A stretch of DNA of 64,000 nt from Vibrio sp. 10N (GTDB taxonomy: Bacteria; Pseudomonadota; Gammaproteobacteria; Enterobacterales; Vibrionaceae), in the NCBI RefSeq assembly GCF_036245475.1, contig NZ_BTPM01000002.1, forward strand, positions 1,116,001-1,180,000. Direction: 5' to 3'. This document shows positions 51,780 to 60,580 of the stretch, in pieces; within the stretch, counting starts at the first letter, position 1; the number at the start of each line of letters is the position of its first letter. A program made the translations under genes and the position numbers. The notes beneath the pieces are model-generated. The model worked only from the letters and a program-made list of their open reading frames with translations, ran no database searches and was not told the DNA's origin.

Positions 51780-52387
51780 TGCACGTTCTCCTCAGCCGTA
51801 TCCACACCAAGACTTTGCAAATAGCGGATCAGCGCTTCACCTTTCGTTTTGCCTCTTACTTCGAGTCTGGCATTCGCAATCTGGTCATCAGAATAAGGTA
51901 CACCAAGCGTTCGCAGCGTCTGCATTTTTCCAGCAATCGAATCTCCAGACAGGACTTGCTCAAACAACCAAGGATAAGCGGGCATAATAGAGGTTGGGAC
52001 CACGCGGCGGGGGTCAATAAGGTGGATGGTATGCCATTGATCGGAATATTTCCGCCCTAGGTTAGTGAGGTCGGGACCAGTACGCTTCGAGCCCCATAAG
52101 TTTGGAAACTCATAGATATCATCGGATTCTTGGTTGGCTCGACCATTTCGTTTTACTTCAGGTTCAAGCGGGCGAACCATCTGCGTATGACATACATGGC
52201 AACCTTCGCTAATGTAGATATCTCTGCCGGCCACTTCGATTGCCGTCAAAGGTTTAGCTCGGCTTTGCTGCGCCAGCTCAGGGGTACGCAGTAAGTTTGG
52301 CAGTACCCACACCAAGATGGAAAAAGACGCCACCACCGCGGTCGACACAATCAATATCACTAGAGACTTCGTAAAATCAGCATTCAT
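51776..52387 (-). CDS. ccoO: cbb3-type cytochrome c oxidase subunit II
   Basis: 203 residues. An N-terminal membrane anchor (SLVILIVSTAVVASFSILVWVLPNLL) precedes a mono-haem c domain with CHVCH at 63-67 and the CcoO-type sequence EGCHVCHTQMVRPL, then GPDLTNLGRKYSDQWH and VPTSIMPAYPWLF with the distal Met ligand. It carries electrons between CcoP and the CcoN core. Overlaps ccoN by four bases (ATGA at 52384-52387) and ccoP similarly, so translation is coupled. No CcoQ-like small gene intervenes. Confidence 0.94.
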   Translation of the reverse strand: MNADFTKSLVILIVSTAVVASFSILVWVLPNLLRTPELAQQSRAKPLTAIEVAGRDIYISEGCHVCHTQMVRPLEPEVKRNGRANQESDDIYEFPNLWGSKRTGPDLTNLGRKYSDQWHTIHLIDPRRVVPTSIMPAYPWLFEQVLSGDSIAGKMQTLRTLGVPYSDDQIANARLEVRGKTKGEALIRYLQSLGVDTAEENVQ

Positions 52388-53805
52388 GCTACGCCCCCCT
52401 CACGACTTACTCGACGGGTGAGCGGCATACGCACAGTCTGGTAGAGATTGACCGCCATCAGCAATAAACCCACGACAAACAACGCCCCTCCGAAGAATCG
52501 CAAGAATAACCAAGGTGCTTTAAAGTTCATGGCTTCCACAAAGCTGTACTGCAACTCGCCGTTGTCACCCTGTGCTAACCACATGACGCCTTCACCAATC
52601 CCAGCAACCCACAATGCAATGGCATACAAAGCGACGCCCGCGTGCGCAAGCCAGAAGTGCCACTTCAGTAATCGTGGCGACCACAGCTCGCCTCTTCCCC
52701 ACAACTTTGGAATAAAGTAATAAAACACAGCGATACCGGACATGCCGACCCAGCCCAAAGCGCCAGAGTGGACATGACCAATCACCCACTCACTGTTGTG
52801 CGCAATCATGTTGAACCAGCGAATCGCAAGCAATGGACCTTCAAAGGTGGCGAGACAGTAGTAGAGAATGGCAGAGAAGAAAAACAGCATAATATAGTCC
52901 GTTTTCAGCTTCTGCTTGTTTTGCAATAGGGTCATGGCACTGTTGAACGCCCCTGCCCAAGAAGGCAGCCAGAGGATCAGCGACATCACGATACCAATAT
53001 TTTGTACCCACATCGGAACCGAGCTGTAAATGAGATGGTGAGTCCCTGCCCAGGTATAAAAACCGACAAGCCCCCAAAAGTGAATGATAGAAAGCCTATA
53101 AGAGTAAATGGGGCGTTCTGCGACTTTCGGTATGAAGTAGTAGTTCATACCAATCACCCCTGCGGTGAGCAAAAAGCCTACAGCATTATGGCCCCACCAC
53201 CACTGAACGATGGCGTCTTGTGCTCCCGCATACACAGAGTAGGACTTCATCAAGGAGGCGGGCATGGCCAGATTATTAATAACAAAAATCATCGCTATCA
53301 CGATGATAAAGGCGGCAAAGAACCAGTTCGCCACAAAAATGTGCGCGACTTTGCGCTTCGCTATCGTGCCAAAAAACAGCACGCCATACAGGACCCAAAC
53401 CAACACGATTAATATGTCGATCGGCCACTCCAATTCGGCGTACTCTTTCGATGTCGTGTAACCAAGTGGCAGGGAAATTAAGGCCAGCAACAGAACCAAT
53501 TGCCAACCCCAAAACACCATCCATGACAGGCTTTTGTTGAACAAGGCGCACTGGCAGGTGCGCTGCACTATGTATAAAGAAGTCCCCATGAGTATGTTAA
53601 CCACAAACCCGTATATCACCCCTGATGTGTGGAGTGGCCGCAATCGTCCAAACTGGAAATACTGGGAATCAAAATTAAGTACAGGCCAATAAAGCTGTGC
53701 CGCTAGAATGACGCCAATCACCATGCCGGCAATGGCCCAAATCAGCGACGCTAGTATGAAGTATCTGACGACTTTTGTGTCGTAATGGTTCGCCGTGATG
53801 TCCAT
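52384..53805 (-). CDS. ccoN: cbb3-type cytochrome c oxidase subunit I
   Basis: 473 residues with about 12 helices. The haem-copper ligands are seen in RLRPLHTSGVIYGFVVN (haem b), WWWGHNAVGFLLTAG and GTHHLIYSSVP (Cu-B histidines), and NMIAHNSEWVIGHVHSGALGW (haem b3 and b). This makes it the oxygen-reducing core. Start at ATG 53805, with GAGGGAGC before it; an upstream ATG at 53832 would overlap the cytochrome c gene. The gene follows a small cytochrome c gene by about ten bases. As a second cbb3 oxidase outside a CcoGHIS cluster, it would need assembly factors from elsewhere. Confidence 0.94.
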   Translation of the reverse strand: MDITANHYDTKVVRYFILASLIWAIAGMVIGVILAAQLYWPVLNFDSQYFQFGRLRPLHTSGVIYGFVVNILMGTSLYIVQRTCQCALFNKSLSWMVFWGWQLVLLLALISLPLGYTTSKEYAELEWPIDILIVLVWVLYGVLFFGTIAKRKVAHIFVANWFFAAFIIVIAMIFVINNLAMPASLMKSYSVYAGAQDAIVQWWWGHNAVGFLLTAGVIGMNYYFIPKVAERPIYSYRLSIIHFWGLVGFYTWAGTHHLIYSSVPMWVQNIGIVMSLILWLPSWAGAFNSAMTLLQNKQKLKTDYIMLFFFSAILYYCLATFEGPLLAIRWFNMIAHNSEWVIGHVHSGALGWVGMSGIAVFYYFIPKLWGRGELWSPRLLKWHFWLAHAGVALYAIALWVAGIGEGVMWLAQGDNGELQYSFVEAMNFKAPWLFLRFFGGALFVVGLLLMAVNLYQTVRMPLTRRVSREGGVA

Positions 53806-53815
53806 GATGGCTCCC

Positions 53816-54160
53816 TCACTGCTTGTTGGCATCAGAGCCTAGTTTGGAATAGTAATAGGCGATATCCGCGATATCTTGATCGCTGAGCGCATCGGCTTGC
53901 TGCTGCATTAACACCGCCAACCCTCCACTGCGCTCTCTGGTTTGATAACTGCGAAGGGCCGTCATTAGATAACCCATCTTTTGACCTTGCAAGTTTGGGT
54001 AGGACTCGATGCTAGAGATGCCATTGTCACCATGACAGGTGGCGCAGATTTTGGCTTTTTCCATACCGATTTGAAATCGTTCATCGGCATGTGTAGTGAT
54101 GGAAAAGAAGAGAGTTCCAGTAACGAGGACCAGACTAACTCGGGAGGTAAATTTACCCAT
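53816..54160 (-). CDS. Small periplasmic cytochrome c (c4/c553-like)
   Basis: 114 residues. A Sec signal peptide (MGKFTSRVSLVLVTGTLFFSITTHA) is followed by one haem c site, CATCH at 39-43, and the distal Met region GQKMGYLMTAL. The pattern YPNLQGQKMGYL and ADALSDQDIADIAYYYSKLG is that of the c4/c553 class. First gene of the ccoNOP operon, ten bases before the ccoN start; it probably hands electrons to the oxidase. The 279 bases upstream hold no clear FNR box by eye. Confidence 0.9.
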   Translation of the reverse strand: MGKFTSRVSLVLVTGTLFFSITTHADERFQIGMEKAKICATCHGDNGISSIESYPNLQGQKMGYLMTALRSYQTRERSGGLAVLMQQQADALSDQDIADIAYYYSKLGSDANKQ

Positions 54161-54439
54161 GATGCGCTTCCTTGTTTTGCGAAAGTCAGGACTGCATGCT
54201 TACTGACGTAACGTTTACCGTACTAGATAAAAGTGACTTGATTACAAAGCATAGTTATTGCCCAAGTCGTCAGTCAAAAATCAAAGGCGAGAAAATGTGG
54301 ACGAAAGTGTTGAGATAAGATAACGCCTTTGCCCTGACTCATGTAGTTACGAGTCAACCGTAACAATAGTGCAAACAAAGGCATCATTCATTGGAGGTGA
54401 GCGCTAGCTAGCTATGCTTTTTGGCTCAGTGAGGTTCAA

Positions 54440-56494
54440 CTAGAGACATGTCGAGTGAGTGAAACGCAAAGCAAAATCGCTTGCTGTCAAAGGCTTAGCA
54501 AAAGCAAAACCTTGACCAAATTGACAGCCATGCAGAGTAAGAAAGTCTACTTGCTGCTCGGTCTCAATCCCCTCGGCGACCACCCGCAAGTCCAGTGCTT
54601 TACCCATAGCGATAATCGCCAATACCAGCGCATTGCTATCACTTTGCTCTGGTACATCGTTTACAAATGAGCGATCAATTTTAAGTTTATTGATCGGCAA
54701 TCCTTTCAGATAAGAGAGAGAAGAGTACCCAGTACCAAAGTCATCGAGTGAAACATCAACCCCAAGCTCACGTAATTGATTCAGCGTGTTAATTGCATGC
54801 TTTTGGTTATGAAGCAGAAAGCTCTCTGTTATTTCAATCTCAAGCTGCTGCAAAGGAAAACCGGTTTGCTGGGTGATATCGGCCAACTGCGCTACAAACT
54901 CCGCTCTTTGTAATTGCAGCGCCGACACATTAACCGCCAATTTGCCAAACTCAATCCCCTGATCTAACCACTGTTTACCTTGCTGACATGCGGCCTTCAA
55001 TACCCAATGACCAATACGTTGAATTAGCCCTGTTTTCTCAGCGATAGGAATAAACAAGCTTGGCGGTATAAAGCCCAATTCTGGATGTTCCCAGCGCAGT
55101 AACGCCTCAACCCCTACCAGCGCGTTATCCTCTAATCGATATTGTGGCTGATAGGCCAATGACAGTTGCTCTTTATCGACGGCATCATGGAGAGCAGACT
55201 GAATACGAACATGCTGTACCGAGCGGTCTGTTAGGTGGGGAGAGTAAAACGCATAGCCGCTCCGACCGTTCTTTTTAGCAAGGTACATTGCCGTATCCGC
55301 ATTTTTTAGTAACGTTTCGCTGTCACTGCCGTCATGTGGGAAACGAGCGACACCGATACTGCCAGACACGCGTAAGTGCTCATCGTGCTCAAACTTAAAA
55401 GGCGTATTAAATACGCCTAATGTCTGGTCGATAATATCCAATAATGCCGCTTCACCGCTGTAGTCACTTAAAATAATGACGAACTCATCGCCTCCAATTC
55501 GACCTATGTTCGCGTTGCCCGCTTGGATCGCCAGCAACCGCTCTGCTACTTGGGCCAGTAACTTGTCTCCAAATAAGTGTCCCTTACTGTCATTGATGTG
55601 CTTAAAGTGGTCAAGATCGAGAAACAGCGTAGCAAAGGGCTTGTTGCCCTTTTCGCCAAGCGCGATACTCTGCTCTAGCAAGTGAGTAAGGTGAACGCGA
55701 TTTGGTAAGTTGGTCAGGGGATCAAAAAACGCCATACGACGCAGCTTTTCTTCATGAGCTTTGCGAAGCGAGATATCTTCAAAGACACAGATGTAGTGCA
55801 GCAACACACCACAGTCATCAGTAATCGCGCTTATAGTGGCTAATTGAGGATAAACACTACCGTTCTTCTTACGGTTAATGAACTCTCCTTTCCACTGTCC
55901 ATGCGTCTGCAATTGTCGCCAAAGCTCTGCATAGAAGTCCGCATCGTGTTGTCCGGATTGCAAAAAACTTGGGTTGCGCCCAATGACTTCCGCTTCATCG
56001 TATCCAGTTACGGAGGTAAACGCGTGGTTTACATCCATAATATTGGCTTTATGATCGGTGATCATCATGCCTTCTTGAAAATTATTGAAGATCTCGGAAG
56101 TGAGCGAGAGCCTCGCTTCCATTTGTTTTCTTCGTGTAGCATTGCGGGTCATACCGATAATGCCCACTACCCCACCAGCCTCATCTTTTATCGGTGACTT
56201 GACTGTTTCCAACCAAACTTCATTGCCATATTTGTCCAGCGCCGCACACTCTTCCACAGTTTGCTGGCCACCCTTGGCGATGACTTTTTCATCGATGTGT
56301 TTGAAGTATTCGGCACGCTCAACACTGAACAATTGTTCATCGGTCTTGCCATAAATATGCGCGCGAGTATGGTGCCAAGCGGCTTCGCTGGCTTCGTTAA
56401 CAGCAACATAACGTCCATTGGCATCTTTGACCCATATATGATCATCAAGTGCATCAATAAATTGCTGAAGCGTTGGGAGGGTTTTTAAAGACAT
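54440..56494 (-). CDS. PAS-PAS-GGDEF-EAL cyclic-di-GMP protein
   Basis: 684 residues, no membrane segments. Two PAS domains (about 10-120, IWVKDANGRYVAVNEAS ... RNATRRK; and about 135-255, MMITDHKANIMDVNHAF) are followed by a GGDEF domain with FFDPLTNLPNR and intact IGGDEFV, then an EAL domain with GVEALLRW, a later ITESFLL, LDDFGTGYSSL and VAEGIETEQQ. Both catalytic motifs look intact, so it may make or break cyclic-di-GMP; in such tandem proteins usually one activity dominates. The PAS ligand is unknown. ATG 56494 lacks a strong ribosome site. It converges with nothing and lies beside yjjG. Confidence 0.92.
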   Translation of the reverse strand: MSLKTLPTLQQFIDALDDHIWVKDANGRYVAVNEASEAAWHHTRAHIYGKTDEQLFSVERAEYFKHIDEKVIAKGGQQTVEECAALDKYGNEVWLETVKSPIKDEAGGVVGIIGMTRNATRRKQMEARLSLTSEIFNNFQEGMMITDHKANIMDVNHAFTSVTGYDEAEVIGRNPSFLQSGQHDADFYAELWRQLQTHGQWKGEFINRKKNGSVYPQLATISAITDDCGVLLHYICVFEDISLRKAHEEKLRRMAFFDPLTNLPNRVHLTHLLEQSIALGEKGNKPFATLFLDLDHFKHINDSKGHLFGDKLLAQVAERLLAIQAGNANIGRIGGDEFVIILSDYSGEAALLDIIDQTLGVFNTPFKFEHDEHLRVSGSIGVARFPHDGSDSETLLKNADTAMYLAKKNGRSGYAFYSPHLTDRSVQHVRIQSALHDAVDKEQLSLAYQPQYRLEDNALVGVEALLRWEHPELGFIPPSLFIPIAEKTGLIQRIGHWVLKAACQQGKQWLDQGIEFGKLAVNVSALQLQRAEFVAQLADITQQTGFPLQQLEIEITESFLLHNQKHAINTLNQLRELGVDVSLDDFGTGYSSLSYLKGLPINKLKIDRSFVNDVPEQSDSNALVLAIIAMGKALDLRVVAEGIETEQQVDFLTLHGCQFGQGFAFAKPLTASDFALRFTHSTCL

Positions 56495-56710
56495 GATACA
56501 GAAACTCAGAACTACTCATTCGTTCGGCTAGGCCAAAGTTCCCTTGACCGAAGTTTCAGCATATCGTACTAAATGCAGATGAGGATTTATACCGAACAGA
56601 CGTTTGAATGTGAAGATTGTCAGTTACTCAATAGGGGTAAAGTGCAAAGTTGAGTTTACAACCTATTACATTTCACCCCAATAGCGCCTACTCTTCGGTT
56701 TATCCGAGGC

Positions 56711-57385
56711 TTATGCGAACAGTGTTGTCCTTAATTGTTCAAGAGAATTCACTTCATAATGAGGTTGGATACCCTCTGGTACTGGCGCACCTTGAGTGTT
56801 CAGCCAGCAAGTTTCAATACCGAAGTTCATCCCACCGAGAACGTCAGAGTGTGGATTATCGCCAACCATAAGAATTCTAGTTTTACACGGTAGCCCCATC
56901 AATTGATGAGCATGGTCAAAAATCCCGAGATCAGGTTTTGCTACCCCCACTTCCTCAGAGATAACCACGTGTTCAAAGTAGTCACTAAGCCCAGTGCGCT
57001 CAAGACGAATCGCTTGCAGTTCAGTAAAGCCATTGGTAATGATACCCAGTTTTGCATGGCCTGAAAGTGCATCGAGCAGCTCTTTTGCACCCGGCAACAG
57101 AGTACAAATATCCGCCATCGCTTCTAGAAACGCAGAATTTAGCTCAAAAGGTGTGATGCCAAGTTTCGCAGCCCAGCCTTCAAAACGAATGGTCTTAAGA
57201 TCATCAGCGGTGATTTTTCCATCTTGATAGTCCACCCATAACGGCTTATTGACCAATTGATACGCGTCATAGTCTTCTCGCGTGAAATTAACGCCAAAAC
57301 GCTCAAACATCAGCCTCATGCCACCAAATGAATCAAAGTGGAACAGCGTCTCGTCCGCGTCAAATAGAACCCAATCGTACTTCAT
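56711..57385 (-). CDS. yjjG: Pyrimidine 5'-nucleotidase, YjjG family (HAD)
   Basis: 224 residues. The HAD nucleophile is in WVLFDADETLFHFDSFGG, the motif-2 Thr in GIITNGFTELQAIRL, the motif-3 Lys in VGVAKPDLGIF and the motif-4 acids in MVGDNPHSDVLGG. This order, and the FDADETLF start, are those of E. coli YjjG, a house-cleaning dUMP/dTMP phosphatase that also clears noncanonical pyrimidine nucleotides. Single gene, divergent from the His-rich small protein. Length matches the family. Confidence 0.92.
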   Translation of the reverse strand: MKYDWVLFDADETLFHFDSFGGMRLMFERFGVNFTREDYDAYQLVNKPLWVDYQDGKITADDLKTIRFEGWAAKLGITPFELNSAFLEAMADICTLLPGAKELLDALSGHAKLGIITNGFTELQAIRLERTGLSDYFEHVVISEEVGVAKPDLGIFDHAHQLMGLPCKTRILMVGDNPHSDVLGGMNFGIETCWLNTQGAPVPEGIQPHYEVNSLEQLRTTLFA

Positions 57386-57470
57386 TATTATTGTATCCCT
57401 AGTGATGAACCGCGGAATTATACCCCCTCAAATGGCGAATAGGTACTCAGAGGGAACGTTGATTTTTAAA

Positions 57471-57487
57471 TATGCATTTCATGCATA
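57471..57487. promoter_or_regulatory. Palindrome upstream of the small protein-MFS genes
   Basis: TATGCAT-TTC-ATGCATA, a perfect 7-base-arm inverted repeat in the divergent gap between yjjG and the small gene at 57587. A likely operator; the regulator is not in the window. Confidence 0.5.
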
Positions 57488-57586
57488 CATTACTTCACTA
57501 AATGTCATTTGAGTCATACCCGGTAGATCATTACACTGCGCGCTCTTTTTTAACGCCACTTTTGCGCATCAACGCGAATTGAGTTT

Positions 57587-57769
57587 ATGTCCTCACAATC
57601 CATTTTTGCTCAGCTAATACGAATGTTGCTGCTTCTTGCCGTGGCATTGATGGCGGTGCACCACTCACCCACCTTGCTCGACCTTTTGGCCAAGCAAGCC
57701 ATTAACAGTGGGTGTCACCAACAAAACCCATCTGATCCTATGGATCACTCACACCACCATCATCACTAG
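57587..57769 (+). CDS. Small membrane-anchored His-rich protein, 60 aa
   Basis: No known family. It has one hydrophobic segment (LIRMLLLLAVALMAVHHSP), then a soluble tail with a Cys (NSGCHQQ) and an ending SHHHHH. Such His-rich tails often bind nickel, cobalt, zinc or copper. It lies 12 bases before the MFS gene, strongly suggesting a shared transcript and possibly a metal-linked role for the transporter. The ribosome site is weak (TTGAG). Short but well placed and with a natural reading frame. Confidence 0.65.
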   Translation: MSSQSIFAQLIRMLLLLAVALMAVHHSPTLLDLLAKQAINSGCHQQNPSDPMDHSHHHHH

Positions 57770-57781
57770 AGTGTTATTACA

Positions 57782-58996
57782 ATGAGTATTTTCCGCTTTC
57801 CAGCCCTAGTTTGGCTGGGTATTGGCATCCTGATCGTCAGCTTGGGCATTCGCCAGTCATTTGGCATTTTTATGATGCCAATTTCCGATCATTTCCAGAC
57901 AGGACGTGAATTCTTTAGCTTCGCCATTGCGCTGCAAAACTTACTGTTTGGTATGTTCCAACCCTTTGTTGGAATGGCTGCGGATAAATGGGGCTCAAAA
58001 CGCATCATTTTGATGGGCTCTATCGCCTATGCTGTGGGCTTGTATTTGACCTCTGTTACTACAGAAGCCTCTGTGCTTTATTTCTCACTCGGCGCATTAG
58101 TTGGCTTGGGTCTTAGCGCAACGAGTTATGTGATTGTTCTCGGTGCTGTTGCTAAAGTAGTACCTGCGGAACACGCTGCTAAAGCATTTGGCCTAACTAC
58201 CGCTGCTGGCTCGTTCGGTATGTTCGCGATGATCCCTGGCGCCCAATTGATGCTACAAGATATGGGCTGGCAAGGCGCACTGCAAGGTTTTGCTGTGCTT
58301 TGTACCATGATGATTGCTTTTTCACTATTTATGAAATCAGCACGCCCAAGTAATAGTGCCAATGGTACAGCTGAGCAAAACGAGCTAACACTGAAGCAAG
58401 CCCTTAAAGAAGCTTTCAATCATAAAGGTTACTGGCTTATCCATGCTGGTTTCTTCGTTTGTGGCTTCCACGTGATGTTTATCGCGACGCACTTACCAAG
58501 CTACTTAGCCGATAAAGATCTTCCTGCTAGTAGTGCAGCACTGGCGCTTGCTTACGTGGGTATCTTCAATATCTTTGGTTCGTACTTCTGGGGTTTGATG
58601 GGCGATAAGTTCAGTAAACGCCATGTGATGTCGATGCTGTACTTATTTAGAACGGTTGTAATTGCTGCGTTTGTGACGATGCCAGTCACAGAGCACACTG
58701 CCGCGCTATTTGGTGGTGCCATCGGTTTTTGTTGGTTAGGTACAGTACCGCTAACCTCTGGCCTCGTTCGTCAGATCTTCGGCGCGCGTTACCTATCAAC
58801 CTTGTACGGGTTGGTGTTCTTCACTCACCAAGTAGGCAGTTTCCTTGGTGCTTGGGCTGGCGGTAGGATCTACGATTACTACGGCTCTTACGAGCCTATC
58901 TGGTGGTCAACGGTTGTTCTGGCTTTTGCAGCCGCGCTGATTCATTTGCCAATCAATGATAAGCCGCTGCGCCCAACTGCAACGGCAACCGCCTAG
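57782..58996 (+). CDS. MFS transporter
   Basis: 404 residues with 12 predicted helices. MFS motif A is seen as GMAADKWGSKRIILMG between helices 2 and 3, and a repeat appears as GLMGDKFSKRHVM. The N-terminal SLGIRQSFGIFMMPISDHF and the middle THLPSYLADKDLPASSAALAL are typical of the oxalate/formate-antiporter-like or YbfB-like carriers of marine bacteria. Substrate unknown. Co-transcribed with the His-rich small protein, which makes metal export or a metal chelate a possibility, though nothing in the transporter itself shows that. A strong terminator follows. Confidence 0.88.
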   Translation: MSIFRFPALVWLGIGILIVSLGIRQSFGIFMMPISDHFQTGREFFSFAIALQNLLFGMFQPFVGMAADKWGSKRIILMGSIAYAVGLYLTSVTTEASVLYFSLGALVGLGLSATSYVIVLGAVAKVVPAEHAAKAFGLTTAAGSFGMFAMIPGAQLMLQDMGWQGALQGFAVLCTMMIAFSLFMKSARPSNSANGTAEQNELTLKQALKEAFNHKGYWLIHAGFFVCGFHVMFIATHLPSYLADKDLPASSAALALAYVGIFNIFGSYFWGLMGDKFSKRHVMSMLYLFRTVVIAAFVTMPVTEHTAALFGGAIGFCWLGTVPLTSGLVRQIFGARYLSTLYGLVFFTHQVGSFLGAWAGGRIYDYYGSYEPIWWSTVVLAFAAALIHLPINDKPLRPTATATA

Positions 58997-59017
58997 TTAC
59001 CGCAACCTAATCTCGCT

Positions 59018-59046
59018 AAGCCAACGTTTATTCGTTGGCTTTTTTC
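59018..59046 (+). terminator. Terminator after the MFS gene
   Basis: AAGCCAACG and CGTTGGCTT form a 9-bp stem with loop TTTATT, followed by a T-run. Confidence 0.92.
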
Positions 59047-59167
59047 TATTTTTAAAAGGTCAGTGTGACTTCAATCGCTAACTTCAATAGTTGCGACTTT
59101 TCTCCTATGGTAAGAGAAGGAAAAGTTTCCTAGGATTAGAGCATTCACTCATACTTGGAATTACATT

Positions 59168-59464
59168 GTGGAAATTGATCAACAAAGTCCCGTAGAAGAC
59201 TCGCAACTCGTCAAATGGCTAACGAATAAACTTGGTGACCTTTCCCCCGCAGCAAATGCAGGCGCAGAGGCGCTAGACCGCAGTGATATCTTTGAGCTGA
59301 GTAAGGTAATTTCTGACTTCTTTGCCCAGGAACATGTCGCGCACAACGACAAGAACTACGCCATTGTTTACGGATTGATTACTGGCTATCGCGCCGATCA
59401 GGCTGTATCTCATCAAGAGATGCTGGATTACCTCACCAGTTGCGTGTTTCTATTCCAAAACTAA
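59168..59464 (+). CDS. Hypothetical protein, 98 aa
   Basis: No recognised family. It is acidic and mostly helical, with no signal peptide (MEIDQQSPVEDSQLVKWLT at the start, AIVYGLITGYRADQAV in the middle, ending YLTSCVFLFQN). Start is GTG 59168 with TTGGA about ten bases before. It ends before a strong terminator and stands alone in front of the convergent pst operon. The reading frame and clean flanking signals support a real gene. Function unknown. Confidence 0.65.
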   Translation: MEIDQQSPVEDSQLVKWLTNKLGDLSPAANAGAEALDRSDIFELSKVISDFFAQEHVAHNDKNYAIVYGLITGYRADQAVSHQEMLDYLTSCVFLFQN

Positions 59465-59494
59465 TTCGCGACTGCAAACAACACGTCTACGACT

Positions 59495-59524
59495 AACGTC
59501 AAACCTTAAACGAGGTTTGACGTT
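59495..59524 (+). terminator. Terminator after the 98-aa gene
   Basis: AACGTCAAACCT and AGGTTTGACGTT form a 12-bp stem with loop TAAACG, followed by TTTGTTTG and Ts. Confidence 0.93.
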
Positions 59525-59585
59525 TTTGTTTGTTTTTTTCAGCAGCGCAGCGATCAACAAGCTCACTTTGTACAGACGAAAAAAA

Positions 59586-59604
59586 GCCCTTCACATGGAA
59601 GGGC
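59586..59604 (-). terminator. Terminator of the pstSCAB operon
   Basis: On the minus strand GCCCTTC-CATGT-GAAGGGC is followed by seven Ts. It lies 128 bases beyond the pstB stop. Confidence 0.9.
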
Positions 59605-59732
59605 AATAGTACCATCGCTTATAGTTATAGTGATATGCCAGTAAATTCTGTCATTTGCTAATGCTGTGATTCAAAACGAATCGTGCGAAACATGGAAATT
59701 GTGTTCAAACGATTACAAGCGTTACGCTGCCA

Positions 59733-60482
59733 TTAACCAAAGTCACCGTTTACGTAACCTTGAGTGCGGTCATCACTTGGATTAGAGAAAATAACCTGAG
59801 TTTCGTTGTGCTCAACCAGTTCACCCATTAGGAAGAACGCAGTGCGGTCTGAAATACGACGCGCTTGCTGCATTGAGTGAGTAACGATAACGATGGTGTA
59901 GTCTTTTTTAAGCTCTTCCATCAACTCTTCAATTTTGTGTGTCGCGATTGGATCAAGTGCCGACGTTGGCTCATCCATCAGGATAACGTCAGGCTGCATG
60001 GCAATCGTACGAGCGATACATAGACGCTGCTGCTGACCACCAGACAGACCAAACGCATGCGACTTAAGACGGTCTTTTACTTCGTCCCAAAGCGCTGCAC
60101 CGCGAAGCGAGCTTTCAACCACTTCGTCAATGTGCTTCTTGTCTTTGATGCCTTGTGCACGCAGACCATAAGCCACGTTCTCATAGATGCTCATTGGGAA
60201 TGGGTTTGGCTTTTGGAATACCATACCTACTTTGATACGTAGGTCAGCAACATCGATGTTGCCGTAGATGTCAGTACCATCCATTTCTAGAAGGCCTGTG
60301 ATCTTAACGCCTTCAATAAGGTCGTTCATGCGGTTCAAACAGCGTAGCAGCGTCGATTTACCACAACCTGATGGACCGATTAGTGCCGTCACTTGGCGAG
60401 TCGGGATCGGTAGGTTGATCGATTTCAGTGCTTGGTTGTCACCGTAGAAAAGGTCTAGATTTTCAATGTTAAACTTGTTCAT
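59733..60482 (-). CDS. pstB: Phosphate ABC transporter ATP-binding protein
   Basis: About 249 residues. Walker A GPSGCGKSTLLRCLNRMND with the PstB-specific RCLNRMND, Q-loop MVFQKPNPFPMSIYENVAYG, signature LSGGQQQRLCIARTIA, Walker B ILMDEPTSALDPIATHKIEEL and H-loop VTHSMQQA are all present. Start at ATG 60482 by comparison with the family; the frame runs to 60527. Last gene of pstSCAB. No phoU gene follows, unlike many phosphate operons. Confidence 0.95.
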   Translation of the reverse strand: MNKFNIENLDLFYGDNQALKSINLPIPTRQVTALIGPSGCGKSTLLRCLNRMNDLIEGVKITGLLEMDGTDIYGNIDVADLRIKVGMVFQKPNPFPMSIYENVAYGLRAQGIKDKKHIDEVVESSLRGAALWDEVKDRLKSHAFGLSGGQQQRLCIARTIAMQPDVILMDEPTSALDPIATHKIEELMEELKKDYTIVIVTHSMQQARRISDRTAFFLMGELVEHNETQVIFSNPSDDRTQGYVNGDFG

Positions 60483-60580
60483 GTCTTTATTCTCTAAATT
60501 CTTTGTCGTGTAAATTCGAGTTTTCATTGATGGCTTAGCTCTTTATGTTCTGGCCTCACCATCCACCGAATTGTTCTCAA

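Noticed and set aside
54161..54439. FNR box before the cytochrome c-ccoNOP operon
   Set aside because: TTGAT near 54238 lacks the matching ATCAA half at the right spacing.
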